Source: Pedobacter cryophilus
GTDB lineage: Bacteria > Bacteroidota > Bacteroidia > Sphingobacteriales > Sphingobacteriaceae
Assembly: GCF_005116455.1 (NCBI RefSeq)
Contig: NZ_SWBP01000003.1
Location: 434,012 to 498,011, forward strand
Direction: 5' to 3'
Length of the DNA stretch: 64,000 bases
How positions within the stretch are numbered: the first letter of the stretch is position 1; each line of letters begins with the position of its first letter. Below are positions 17,563 to 26,478 of the stretch, in pieces. The notes under the pieces are model-generated. The model was not told the DNA's origin. It was given only the letters and a program-made list of their open reading frames with translations, and ran no database searches. Both the position numbers and the translations under genes were made by a program.

Positions 17563-17972
17563 ACCCAAATCACTCATTAATTCCCCAACAAGAATAAATT
17601 TCCTCATAACGAGAAAAAATTACACACCACTAAAGCTATCTAAAAACATTCTTTCTATTCTCAATCTAAATGTTGATAAAAATCGTTAATGAAAGCAAAA
17701 AATAAAAAAGCAAAAATAAAACGAAAAAATGTGATTATTATTCAATAAAAAACGAATATAAAAAATATAAAAACTTGTTTATTAGCTATTTATAGAAAAT
17801 AAACATCAATTTAAAATGATTAAAATTTAATCTTGTTGAAGGTAATTTATTAGACTTCTTTTCATCTGATGATTTAAAATCAAAAAATTTACAACTAATT
17901 AAAATATACTTTCGTATACCAATCTTTCGGCATCTTTTATGTCTATATAATAATAGTTAAAGAAATAGAATT
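17563..17972. other. AT-rich intergenic region before the EPS locus
   Basis: About 410 bases, extremely AT-rich, with no convincing ORF or RNA gene. It contains a small inverted repeat TATAC-TTTC-GTATA at 17905-17918, about 55 bases before the receiver gene. Within it TACTTTCG resembles a -7 element with one mismatch. This could be an operator or promoter for the receiver/sugar transferase pair, but the support is weak. Confidence 0.3.
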
Positions 17973-18368
17973 ATGACACTAGTAGAAAAAACCACTGTAC
18001 CAGTTAGAAAAAGAATTCTTCTTGTTGATGATGAAATTGCCATACTTAAATTGTTAGAATTCATTCTAAAAAAAGATTATGAATTGGTGATAAAAGATAA
18101 TGGATTTGATGCCTTAACTTGGTTAGATAGCGGCAACATTCCTGATCTAATTATATCTGATATGGAGATGCCTTACTTTAATGGCGCCGATTTGGTAAGA
18201 TCTTTAAAAGTAAGTGGTTACTTTAGAGATGTGCCTGTTATTGTACTTTCTGGATCTGATTCTTTAGAAAACATTAAAACAAGAATTCCTTACCCAATTA
18301 ATGAATTAATGTCTAAACCTTTTAATCCAGGAATATTAAAGGAAAAAATAAAAATTATATTAAATTAG
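17973..18368 (+). CDS. Stand-alone response-regulator receiver protein (EPS locus)
   Basis: A 131-residue single REC domain without an output domain. All key residues are visible: the acidic pair in RILLVDDE, the phospho-acceptor Asp in LIISDMEMP, Ser/Thr in IVLSGSD, and Lys in MSKPFNP. It should therefore be phosphorylatable. No histidine kinase is encoded in the window. It is three bases upstream of the sugar transferase, whose N-terminus is itself receiver-like, so a physical partnership between the two is a reasonable inference. Confidence 0.92.
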   Translation: MTLVEKTTVPVRKRILLVDDEIAILKLLEFILKKDYELVIKDNGFDALTWLDSGNIPDLIISDMEMPYFNGADLVRSLKVSGYFRDVPVIVLSGSDSLENIKTRIPYPINELMSKPFNPGILKEKIKIILN

Positions 18369-18371
18369 CAA

Positions 18372-19454
18372 ATGCAATTTTCGAACGTTAACGTTTCTAA
18401 CAACTCTTTTAATGACGCTAAAATTAATGTTCTTTACTTTTCTGATCTTATAGAAACTGATCTTTTATCAGGTTTTGATAATTCGGAGTTCAATTTAAAA
18501 AAAGCCGATAGCATTTCTAATTTAAAGCTTTTAACCCAAAAGCTATCAATAAATGATTTAAGTACTATTATTTTATTAGAAGTAGACCCTTCTAAATTTT
18601 TGGAAATTCAGGAATTTATTCTCCTTCTAAAAAATAATTGGATTACTAAAAACTTAATCACTATTTTTCTTTTAACAGAAAAAAACCCTCCTATAGTAAA
18701 AAAAGCTTTAGAACTTGGTGTAAGTGATTGTTATACTTCACCCATTCCTTTTGAAGATGTAAAAGAAAGATTAAAATTCTTAACCTTTTATAAGGTTTTA
18801 CGTTCACAGGTTAATCAATTATCTCAGGTAACTCATGTAGAATATCATATCCCAGTTGGAAAAAGATTTTTAGACATTACGCTGTCTTCTTTGGCATTAA
18901 TTTGCATATCTCCTGTACTTCTTGTGGTAGCTGCTATTATTAAATTAGACTCTCCAGGACCCATTTTTTACACCAGTAAAAGAGTAGGAACCGGATATAA
19001 GATATTTAATTTTTACAAGTTTAGATCTATGAGAGTTGGAGCAGAAGCTGAGGTTGCCAGCCTTGCTCATAAAAACCAATATGGTAATTCAACCTTTTTT
19101 AAGGTTGAAAATGATCCAAGAATCACAAAGCTAGGCTCTTTTTTAAGAGGCACCAGTATAGATGAATTACCACAATTATTAAATGTTTTAAAAGGCGATA
19201 TGTCTTTAGTTGGCAACAGACCTTTACCGCTTTATGAAGCAGAACAGTTAACTACTAATGAATGGTCTATGCGTTTTTTAGGTCCGGCTGGTTTAACTGG
19301 CTTATGGCAAATAAGTAAAAGAGGTAAAAAAGATATGTCTGAAGTAGAAAGAAAAGAGTTAGATAACTTTTACGCTAAAAACTATTCTTTGTGGCTGGAT
19401 ATTAAAATTATCTTTAAAACTATTCCTGCTTTACTACAAAAAGAGAAAGTTTAA
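18372..19454 (+). CDS. Undecaprenyl-phosphate sugar-phosphate transferase with N-terminal pseudo-receiver domain
   Basis: Initiates EPS repeat-unit synthesis by moving a sugar phosphate onto undecaprenyl phosphate at the inner membrane. The C-terminal half (about 158-355) is a bacterial sugar transferase: GKRFLDITLSSLALI with a re-entrant hydrophobic helix, SPGPIFYTSKRVG, FYKFRSM, then SIDELPQLLNVLKGDMSLVG. Instead of the multi-span N-terminus of WcaJ/WbaP, residues about 17-140 look like a receiver domain that has lost its chemistry. The phospho-acceptor region reads IILLEVDP (Leu69/Glu70 where Asp is expected) and the conserved Lys is Ser123 (YTSPIPF). The family call for the C-terminus is firm; the pseudo-receiver reading is from pattern only. 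Confidence 0.88.
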   Translation: MQFSNVNVSNNSFNDAKINVLYFSDLIETDLLSGFDNSEFNLKKADSISNLKLLTQKLSINDLSTIILLEVDPSKFLEIQEFILLLKNNWITKNLITIFLLTEKNPPIVKKALELGVSDCYTSPIPFEDVKERLKFLTFYKVLRSQVNQLSQVTHVEYHIPVGKRFLDITLSSLALICISPVLLVVAAIIKLDSPGPIFYTSKRVGTGYKIFNFYKFRSMRVGAEAEVASLAHKNQYGNSTFFKVENDPRITKLGSFLRGTSIDELPQLLNVLKGDMSLVGNRPLPLYEAEQLTTNEWSMRFLGPAGLTGLWQISKRGKKDMSEVERKELDNFYAKNYSLWLDIKIIFKTIPALLQKEKV

Positions 19455-19696
19455 GATTTTTCTATTTTTTTTCCTAATCCCCATCCCTATTTTCGCTTTT
19501 AAAGATTTTCCTCTAGGTTGGTTATCATTAAATAGAACTAAGATTAATAAGGAAATTTATTATCCGTTTTAAAACAATTCACTCTGCTTAAATCAAATAG
19601 TAAAATCTTCATCCCCAAAAGGGGAACAACCTTCAAACTTTAAAATCAATTTCAAGTTAGCCAACTTCAATTTTAAATTCAAAATTTCAGATAATA
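19455..19696. other. Intergenic region after the sugar transferase
   Basis: About 240 bases of AT-rich sequence with no ORF or RNA gene recognised. It leads into the shared terminator at 19697-19734. Confidence 0.4.
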
Positions 19697-19734
19697 AAAA
19701 AGGTCCAGACATATAAATATATCTGGACCTTTTT
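19697..19734. terminator. Bidirectional terminator between the EPS initiation genes and the T9SS operon
   Basis: AAAAAGGTCCAGA (19697-19709) pairs perfectly with TCTGGACCTTTTT (19722-19734) around a 12-base loop. It serves the plus-strand transferase and the minus-strand OmpA gene, which ends at 19751. Confidence 0.9.
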
Positions 19735-19750
19735 AGAAAGTGCTTTGTGA

Positions 19751-21874
19751 TTACTGTTTACAATCTATTTGTGATAAATTGATTCCATTATATATAATTT
19801 CAAACTCTGTTCTTCTATTCCTTTGCTGTTCTTCTTCAGAACATAAAACCCCGTCAATACAGTTGTTCACTAATTTACTCTTCCCGTAATACTCTACTAT
19901 CACCCTACTTTTCGAAATCCCTTTTGAAACTAAGTAAGCTTTAGCCGACTCACCTCTATTTAATGAGAGTGTTCTATTATAACTTTCAGAAGCTCTACTA
20001 TCACAATGACTACTGGTGAGTACTTTAAGATCAGGGTATTTCTTTAATAAGGCAGCCAATTTATCAAGAGCTTCAAAAGAGCTTGTTCTAATATAATACT
20101 CATCTAAATCATAATAAATATTTTCGGTTTTGAATACCCTTTTTAAAGAATCACAATTATTTAAAACATACTGTTGTATTTTATTGGCTTTTTTAAGACT
20201 TAATGTTACATATATGGTGGTATCTTTAGTTATTCCATCTGTCCCAATATATCTCCTATCGGGAAGATAATTTTTAAGTAAACCACTTAATTCAAAACCC
20301 GTGTTTTTGGGTAATTCTTTTTCAAACTCCCCATTAGCATCAACACTTAAACCCTCTAAATTTTCACCATTTCTTAATGAAACCGTAGCGTTAATTAATG
20401 GCGAACCTGTAGATCCGTCTACTACTTGACCTTTTAATATGATTTTAAATTGTTTCTTTTTAAAGGTATAAATATCATCACTACCTTTTCTATTTGAACT
20501 AAAATAACCAGATTCACCTTCGGTTACAGCAACTGCAAAATCATCAAAGGGAGAGTTTAACGGAGCACCTAAATTCAAAGGATTTCCAACTGGTTTTAAA
20601 TCATTTAATTCAATAGTAAAAACATCTAAACCTCCTAAACCAGCTAAACCATTTGATGAAAAATATAGTGTATCAAAATTATTTAAGTATGGGAATTCTT
20701 CATCACCTTCGGTATTAATTTTTCTTCCAAAATTAACCGGTCTACTCCATTCACTTTTATTAGACAACCTAATGCAATAATAAATATCTACTCCACCCAT
20801 TCCACCTGGCATATCTGAAGAGAAAATAAGAATTTTTCCGTCTTTACTTACCGTAGGATGTCCAACAGAATACTCATCATTATTATAATAAAAAGGTTTT
20901 ATTTTTCTAAGATCATATCCACTGGCTGTATAAAGTTTTAACTTAGTTACACCATCTCTACTTTGTGCTGATCTTGAATTAAAATAGTTGTTTCTGGTAA
21001 ACATGATAGAGCCATCTGGCAAAATTGTAGAAGACCCTTCGTGAAACTTGGTGTTAATTTTTCCTTTTAATTTCTCAACACCATTAAGCTCATCACTTGC
21101 AGAAATTGTTGCGTAAACTTTTGGATCATAAATACCCAATATCTTACTATCATTACTGGTTACAGGAGTGTTATCATCATTTAACTTGATGTTTTTCTTA
21201 CTTAGATTTAGCTTTTGCGATGAGGTATCGGCAGTATCTTCATCAGCAAACTTCAATTTTTTTCTATCCTTAATCACATACAAATCAGAAAAAGGTGTAT
21301 TATTCCAACCAAAAACATATTTAACTGGTTTAGAATCCTGTCTATTGCTTGTAAAAACTAATCCATCTTTATAAAGCATTGGGCTATATTCTGAAGCGGA
21401 AGTATTGATGCTCAAATATTTTATATCCCAACTTACTCCTTTACCTAATTTATCAAAATCTGCTTCAGAAAATAAAGCTGCTCTTCTATCTGAAGGAACC
21501 ATGCTTAAGTATTTTCTATACCATTGCTCTGATTTCTCATATTCTTTATTATTAGCTAAAGCCTCGGCATATCTTAAAGCCCAATCTGGTTTGGTGAAAC
21601 TTTGTTTACTCAATTTTTCATACCAACTTAATGCTTGCTTATATTGCTTTGTTAACCTATAACAATTAGCTATCATCTCCATAGCATCAATATTCTCTGG
21701 ATCTTTAGCTAAAATTGGCTTCAAATCTTCAATAGCTTGCGCAAACTTTAGGTTATTGTATGAAGTAACAGCAACGCCTAATTTCTTATCTGCATTTTGA
21801 TCTTGTGCCAATACTTGATGGTAAAACACCAGTAATAAAGTGCAAAGATATATGGATGTAAAAATCTTTTTCAT
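19751..21874 (-). CDS. OmpA family protein with TPR, WD40-like and regulatory-like domains (type IX secretion associated)
   Basis: An outer-membrane, peptidoglycan-linked protein of the PorE-like architecture. Order in 707 residues: signal peptide (MKKIFTSIYLCTLLLVFYHQVLA), TPR helices at about 25-125, PD40/WD40-like beta-propeller repeats at about 140-455 (ILIFSSDMPGGMGGVDIYY; LYFSSNGLAGLGGLDVF; SGYFSSNRKGSDDIYTF), a carboxypeptidase-regulatory-like domain (about 475-550), and a C-terminal OmpA domain with TSSHCDSRASESYNRTLSLN. It is last in the operon with PorP/SprF and the secreted adhesin, and probably supports their secretion or anchoring. Confidence 0.88.
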   Translation of the reverse strand: MKKIFTSIYLCTLLLVFYHQVLAQDQNADKKLGVAVTSYNNLKFAQAIEDLKPILAKDPENIDAMEMIANCYRLTKQYKQALSWYEKLSKQSFTKPDWALRYAEALANNKEYEKSEQWYRKYLSMVPSDRRAALFSEADFDKLGKGVSWDIKYLSINTSASEYSPMLYKDGLVFTSNRQDSKPVKYVFGWNNTPFSDLYVIKDRKKLKFADEDTADTSSQKLNLSKKNIKLNDDNTPVTSNDSKILGIYDPKVYATISASDELNGVEKLKGKINTKFHEGSSTILPDGSIMFTRNNYFNSRSAQSRDGVTKLKLYTASGYDLRKIKPFYYNNDEYSVGHPTVSKDGKILIFSSDMPGGMGGVDIYYCIRLSNKSEWSRPVNFGRKINTEGDEEFPYLNNFDTLYFSSNGLAGLGGLDVFTIELNDLKPVGNPLNLGAPLNSPFDDFAVAVTEGESGYFSSNRKGSDDIYTFKKKQFKIILKGQVVDGSTGSPLINATVSLRNGENLEGLSVDANGEFEKELPKNTGFELSGLLKNYLPDRRYIGTDGITKDTTIYVTLSLKKANKIQQYVLNNCDSLKRVFKTENIYYDLDEYYIRTSSFEALDKLAALLKKYPDLKVLTSSHCDSRASESYNRTLSLNRGESAKAYLVSKGISKSRVIVEYYGKSKLVNNCIDGVLCSEEEQQRNRRTEFEIIYNGINLSQIDCKQ

Positions 21875-21885
21875 AATGTGTATCC

Positions 21886-22824
21886 TTAAAAATATCTAGG
21901 AGAAACAACTTTGTTTTTCTCGAAACCAAACTCGTAACGCAACATAATCTCATGGCTGCCGCCATTAAAATTTCTAAGCTTGGTGGTACTGTGATCATAA
22001 GCATATCCAAATCTAATTTGAGGATTAACTTGAAGTTCTAACAATCCAGAAACATCTGCATTAGTTCTATACTGTGCTCCTAAACCAACAATTTCTTTTA
22101 TCCAAAAGGTAGCATTAATATCTCCTTCTATTGGCGCTCCTTTAACCGCTTTTAATAAAAAAGATGGTTTAAATTTAAAATCGGTATTTAAATCAAATAC
22201 ATATCCTGAACTCACAAACAAGTGCATTTCTTGTTTTGATGGATTGTTAGTTTGTGCGTTTGAACCTTTTGACAATCGGTTTGGTACAAGTGTAGGAACA
22301 GAAACTCCAAAATAGAATTTATCTGAGTTGTAATAAATACCAGTTCCAATATTAAACTGCATACTGTTTACATTTTCTTGAAAAGCAGGATCGTAAGATG
22401 TACCCGTTTCATCAAGTTCTACCGAGCTAAAATTGGCTTTAAAGTTTGCTATGCTTCCTTGCATACCAAATGATAGGGTTGCCTTTTCCATTCTTATTCT
22501 ATAAGCCGAACTTATAACAGCACCTGTTGTATTGGTGATTCCTAGTTTATCATTAAATACCTGCAAACCCAAGCCAATTTTGTTATTATTTATGGGTGCA
22601 TCAATGGTAAAGGTGGTGGTTTTTGGCGCACCATCTATACCAGACCATTGGTACCTGTATAAACCAGTAGCGGATATCACATTTCTACTTCCAGCATAAG
22701 CGGGATTTAAAGCCAAAGCATTGAACATGTATTGTGTGTACATAGCTTCTTGCTGAGCTTTAGATTCTTGAGAAGAAGAAATCAAGAATATTAATCCTAC
22801 AATTGAATAAATATATTTTTTCAT
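21886..22824 (-). CDS. PorP/SprF family type IX secretion membrane protein
   Basis: A 312-residue outer-membrane beta-barrel protein. After the signal peptide (ending ESKA) comes the family's diagnostic start EAMYTQYMFNALALNPAYAGS. Alternating beta-strand text and a terminal aromatic residue (SPRYF) follow. In Flavobacterium johnsoniae, SprF is needed to secrete its partner SprB, and PorP-like paralogues sit next to substrates with the gliding-type C-terminal signal. Here the substrate is directly upstream (five bases) and an OmpA protein directly downstream, the usual trio. Confidence 0.92.
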   Translation of the reverse strand: MKKYIYSIVGLIFLISSSQESKAQQEAMYTQYMFNALALNPAYAGSRNVISATGLYRYQWSGIDGAPKTTTFTIDAPINNNKIGLGLQVFNDKLGITNTTGAVISSAYRIRMEKATLSFGMQGSIANFKANFSSVELDETGTSYDPAFQENVNSMQFNIGTGIYYNSDKFYFGVSVPTLVPNRLSKGSNAQTNNPSKQEMHLFVSSGYVFDLNTDFKFKPSFLLKAVKGAPIEGDINATFWIKEIVGLGAQYRTNADVSGLLELQVNPQIRFGYAYDHSTTKLRNFNGGSHEIMLRYEFGFEKNKVVSPRYF

Positions 22825-22829
22825 GATTT

Positions 22830-25379
22830 CTATCTATTTAAGGTAAGATATCCCACGTATTTATTGAAATTATAATTAACAATATAGTAATAGGTTCCGG
22901 GCGGTAAATCCTGACCGATGTAAATTCCCTCGGAACATTTACCACTCCAATTATTAGTGTAATTTGTTGATTTGTAAACTGCATTTCCCCACCTGTTAAA
23001 GACTTCTAATTCTACTGGTAAGCCAGATGAAGTGTTTTGAACAACAAAGAAATCATTAATTCCATCTCCGTTAGGTGAAAAACCTTTTGGAATAAACAGT
23101 TTAGTAATAGAAAGATTAATAGGTGTAGGCACCAAAGGCGTAATATCTGAAGGCGCTATTGGATCAGGTTTTAATCCGTCTGTTGATTGATCTGTTACTT
23201 TTGCAGCATCTAATAATGAAATTGCTTCTACAAATGCTGTATTGGTAAAATCAATGATGGTACCGGTGAGTTTTACGTTTACAATTAATTCTATAATAGC
23301 TGTTTGCTGAGCTTGCAGTTGATTGTTTCCTAAAAGCATTTCAGTAAACGCTCTGCCATTATAGGCATTATTTACATTGAAATTTGCAGGAGAAACAGAT
23401 TTAAGACTAACTACTGTATAAGTAGCGCCTGCAAAAGTGACACTCAAATCATCTTTAAGAGAAAGTTGTTCTAATGTAATGGCACTATAATTTATAATTG
23501 TAAATAAAAACTTAAGATTATAAGACTCATCAAGAAGTTTATCTGTACTCACCAAAGCTTTAGCTAATCCAATTTTAGGTGGTATTGGAATAATAATTTC
23601 AACCGTACCTACATTAGATTCTGATCCGGTAATGTCTTTAATGGTGTAAGTAAAACTATCTGGTCCGCTGTAACCAGGGTTTGGTGTGTAAGTTACAATA
23701 CCAGTATTGGGATCAACAGTTACAATCCCATTTAATGGATTAGTTTTAATCACAACACTTTTATTGTCTATCGTATTGTTTCCATCTCTATCAGTATCAT
23801 TACTTATGATATTGATTTGTATAGGTTTATTATAAATACCTATTACATTGTTATTAACAGCAACCGGTATGGCATTTATTATGATTTGAACATCATCAGA
23901 AGCTATACATTGCCCGGTAGTATTTAATATCCATCTAAATAAGTAAGTTCCTAGCGACATATTATTTACCGTAGTATTAGGCGAATTTGGATTAACAATA
24001 ACAGCACCTAAAGGACCCGAAACTTGTGTCCATTGCCCTGTAGAATTAGAAGGCGAATTACCTTGTAAAGTCACACTTCCGGTAGCGGTAGAAATACTTA
24101 ATAATTGATCTAGCCCGGCATTTGAAGGTGTTGCAGAAATAGGCTCATTAATAGTAATTGTGGCAATATTAGAAACAATACCGTAATTATCATTCACCAC
24201 ATAACGAACAGATACAAGCCCAGATACCGAAGCACTTAATGGATTGTATGAAACTGTTCCGTCATTATTTGCAGTAAAAGTTCCTTTACCGGGAACTAAA
24301 AAAGTTTTTTGTAACCCTGTTAAATTTGGATTAAGATCTATAGAATTATTTTGAATTACTCCGCCTGGGTTAGGAGAAACATCATTATTTGTAACAGGTA
24401 TAATAGAAGGTCTGCCAGAGCATTCTACAATCTGATCATTTAATGCAGTTGGATTTAATAAATTTCCTCTATCATAAATATCTATAAACACATTTCTTAT
24501 TTCGTGAAAATTTGTAGAGTTACCTGTTGAAGAGGCAATGCCGTATCGTAACAAAGCAGGTGCTGGTTCAGAATAATAAAAATTATCAATTACAGTATAT
24601 GTTTTGGTTGGTGTACCACCTACGGTAATTCTCACAGTTATATTATAGCCACCAATAGGATTAGGTTTTAAGTCTATATAAGCTTTTCTGTATCCTATTG
24701 TAGTGCTATCTGGGAAACGAGTATTTCCGTCATTTACTAATGAAAAATTAAAATCAGAAGTTTGTGCGGTAGCTAAAAACGGGTAATTATTGGCTGTTAA
24801 AGCGTTACCATCTCCTTTACCTCTGATAGTTACAGATTTAGGTCTTAAACCGTTTTGCGTAGGACCAGGAATACCACCTTGCCTACCTTCTATTGGGTTA
24901 GAAAAGTTACCATATTCATCAATTCCGATTCCTATATATCCTTTACTTACACCCGGCGAAGTGGGATTTGTTAATGTAAATTGTGAATATCCTAGGGAAC
25001 CTCCAAAACCACCAATTACAAACGGATTAGCCGTAGCATCAAACAAGAAAAAACTAATCCCATCTGCACCGCTTCCACCGTAAGTATAATATTCAAATTG
25101 CATTCTTAAACCCTGCGCAGATGTAAGATTGTTTTGACTATAGATATAACCCTTTTGATCAAAGTTATTATTAGTAAGTCTTAAATAACCATCTCCATCT
25201 GGATCTAAACTAGCCGATGACGAAGCTGTTAAAAACGCTGTAGGCGAACCTCCAAAAACAATTCCTGAAGCCGAAGCATTTCTAAAACTTTCGAAATAAG
25301 GTAATTGAGCTTTTGTTAAAAAACTTACTAATATAAAAACCAAAGTCAGAAATAGATTTGGGTAAAATTTTAGTTTCAT
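22830..25379 (-). CDS. Large secreted lectin-like adhesin with type B (gliding-type) T9SS C-terminal signal
   Basis: 849 residues from ATG 25379, chosen because it gives a clean signal peptide (MKLKFYPNLFLTLVFILVSF...KAQ); an in-frame ATG 13 codons earlier gives a poor one. Residues about 25-300 resemble an L-type lectin fold (GADGISFFLFDA, YIGIGIDEYGNF). Cadherin/VCBS-like repeats follow (NNDVSPNPGG; SNDTDRDGN; GIVTYTPNPGYSGPDSFTY), then a repeat-domain linker. The C-terminus has GFSPNGDGINDFF, FNRWGNAVYKS and PPGTYYYIV, the type B sorting domain. It should be exported to the cell surface by the T9SS with the neighbouring PorP/SprF. Carbohydrate binding is inferred from the fold only. Confidence 0.87.
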   Translation of the reverse strand: MKLKFYPNLFLTLVFILVSFLTKAQLPYFESFRNASASGIVFGGSPTAFLTASSSASLDPDGDGYLRLTNNNFDQKGYIYSQNNLTSAQGLRMQFEYYTYGGSGADGISFFLFDATANPFVIGGFGGSLGYSQFTLTNPTSPGVSKGYIGIGIDEYGNFSNPIEGRQGGIPGPTQNGLRPKSVTIRGKGDGNALTANNYPFLATAQTSDFNFSLVNDGNTRFPDSTTIGYRKAYIDLKPNPIGGYNITVRITVGGTPTKTYTVIDNFYYSEPAPALLRYGIASSTGNSTNFHEIRNVFIDIYDRGNLLNPTALNDQIVECSGRPSIIPVTNNDVSPNPGGVIQNNSIDLNPNLTGLQKTFLVPGKGTFTANNDGTVSYNPLSASVSGLVSVRYVVNDNYGIVSNIATITINEPISATPSNAGLDQLLSISTATGSVTLQGNSPSNSTGQWTQVSGPLGAVIVNPNSPNTTVNNMSLGTYLFRWILNTTGQCIASDDVQIIINAIPVAVNNNVIGIYNKPIQINIISNDTDRDGNNTIDNKSVVIKTNPLNGIVTVDPNTGIVTYTPNPGYSGPDSFTYTIKDITGSESNVGTVEIIIPIPPKIGLAKALVSTDKLLDESYNLKFLFTIINYSAITLEQLSLKDDLSVTFAGATYTVVSLKSVSPANFNVNNAYNGRAFTEMLLGNNQLQAQQTAIIELIVNVKLTGTIIDFTNTAFVEAISLLDAAKVTDQSTDGLKPDPIAPSDITPLVPTPINLSITKLFIPKGFSPNGDGINDFFVVQNTSSGLPVELEVFNRWGNAVYKSTNYTNNWSGKCSEGIYIGQDLPPGTYYYIVNYNFNKYVGYLTLNR

Positions 25380-25794
25380 AATGATTGCTTTAATATTCCA
25401 CAGTTGTTGAAGCTGCATTTCCCATTATCCAAATATCAATCCAGTTCAAATAATAAATTAACTAAGCGTGTTATTCATCCCTATAAGCACTCCAAACAAA
25501 CATATTTTTATTTTTAGTTGTATTTCTCAAATATTTTCTGATTTTAAATTAGCGAAATTATTTCCACAGTCAGGCAAATATTTCCTCAAATAAAATTTAA
25601 GAATACACATGCTTTAATTTTAATAATACTCACTAGAATTTAAATAAACATACCTTTATGATCTTCTAAACGGTATTTACAGCCCTTGAAACCTTTAGAA
25701 TTAGTTTCTGGCATAGAATTGCCTATAAGTGTTGAAAACTATTAGGTTTTATTTTTAATTAATTTGACATTTTAAAGTTTTAAGACATATTATA
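25380..25794. other. Divergent intergenic region between the T9SS and EPS export operons
   Basis: About 415 AT-rich bases with no gene. On the minus strand TATGTTTG (plus-strand CAAACATA, 25497-25504) fits a -7 element for the adhesin operon, with a leader of about 110 bases. No clear promoter was found for the plus-strand operon. Confidence 0.3.
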
Positions 25795-26478
25795 ATGAAC
25801 AAAATATTTAAATCGGTTTTACTGATTGCTTGTTTGAGTTTAAGCATGCAATTTGAAGCAAAAGCTCAGCAAACCATTATTCCTGATATTTCATATTTAT
25901 TTTTAGAAAAATTGATAGCGACTGCTAAACAAAATTATCCAAAAATTAAACAGTACGAAATAGCTAAAGAAATAGCAGAAATAAATATTAAAAGGGAAAA
26001 ACTAAATTGGCTCGACCCTATAGCAGTTTCTTATGTTTCGGTCCCAAATAAAACAATTAATTTTATTGACCCTCAATTTTTTTCAGGTTACCAGTTTGGG
26101 ATAAATGTTAATGTTGGAACATTTATGCAAAAACCTTTAAATATTAAGAAAACTAAAGCCGATTTAAGATTTATGGTTGAAGAATCTAAAGAATATGCTT
26201 TAAGCTTAGAAGCTGAGGTAAAAGTAAGATACTTCGCCTACATACAGCAACTAAATAATGTAAAACTATTTACATCATCTTTACAAGATGCTGAAGGATT
26301 ATTAAACGACCTTAAAGTAAGATATGAAAGAGGCGAAGTAACCTTTGGGATTTATAGCGAGGGTTTAATAAGTTTTAGTAACATTAGCAAATCAAAAATA
26401 GAGTCGGAAGCCGCTTTTCTTATCGCAAAAGCAAGATTAGAAGAACTCATCATCACAAAAATTGAAGATATAAAATAA
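25795..26478 (+). CDS. Short TolC-like outer-membrane protein of the EPS export operon
   Basis: 227 residues with a signal peptide ending MQFEAKA. The rest resembles one half of an outer-membrane efflux protein: ISYLFLEKLIATAKQNYPKI near the start, a beta segment with GYQFGINVNVGTFM, and a helix pair rich in coiled-coil residues (DLKVRYERGEVTFGIYSE). Full TolC proteins are about 430-480 residues, so it carries a single repeat. It overlaps the Wzc-like gene by one base. As no Wza homologue is present, it may form or support the outer-membrane exit for the polysaccharide; this is inference. Confidence 0.75.
   Translation: MNKIFKSVLLIACLSLSMQFEAKAQQTIIPDISYLFLEKLIATAKQNYPKIKQYEIAKEIAEINIKREKLNWLDPIAVSYVSVPNKTINFIDPQFFSGYQFGINVNVGTFMQKPLNIKKTKADLRFMVEESKEYALSLEAEVKVRYFAYIQQLNNVKLFTSSLQDAEGLLNDLKVRYERGEVTFGIYSEGLISFSNISKSKIESEAAFLIAKARLEELIITKIEDIK

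Noticed and set aside
17563-17972. AT-rich region as a possible replication origin
   Set aside because: No cluster of DnaA-box-like sequences and no dnaA or dnaN nearby.
25708-25724. Sigma-54-like site (TGGCA ... TTGC) before the EPS export operon
   Set aside because: The spacing between GG and GC is one base shorter than the strict -24/-12 pattern and there is no other sign of sigma-54 control.
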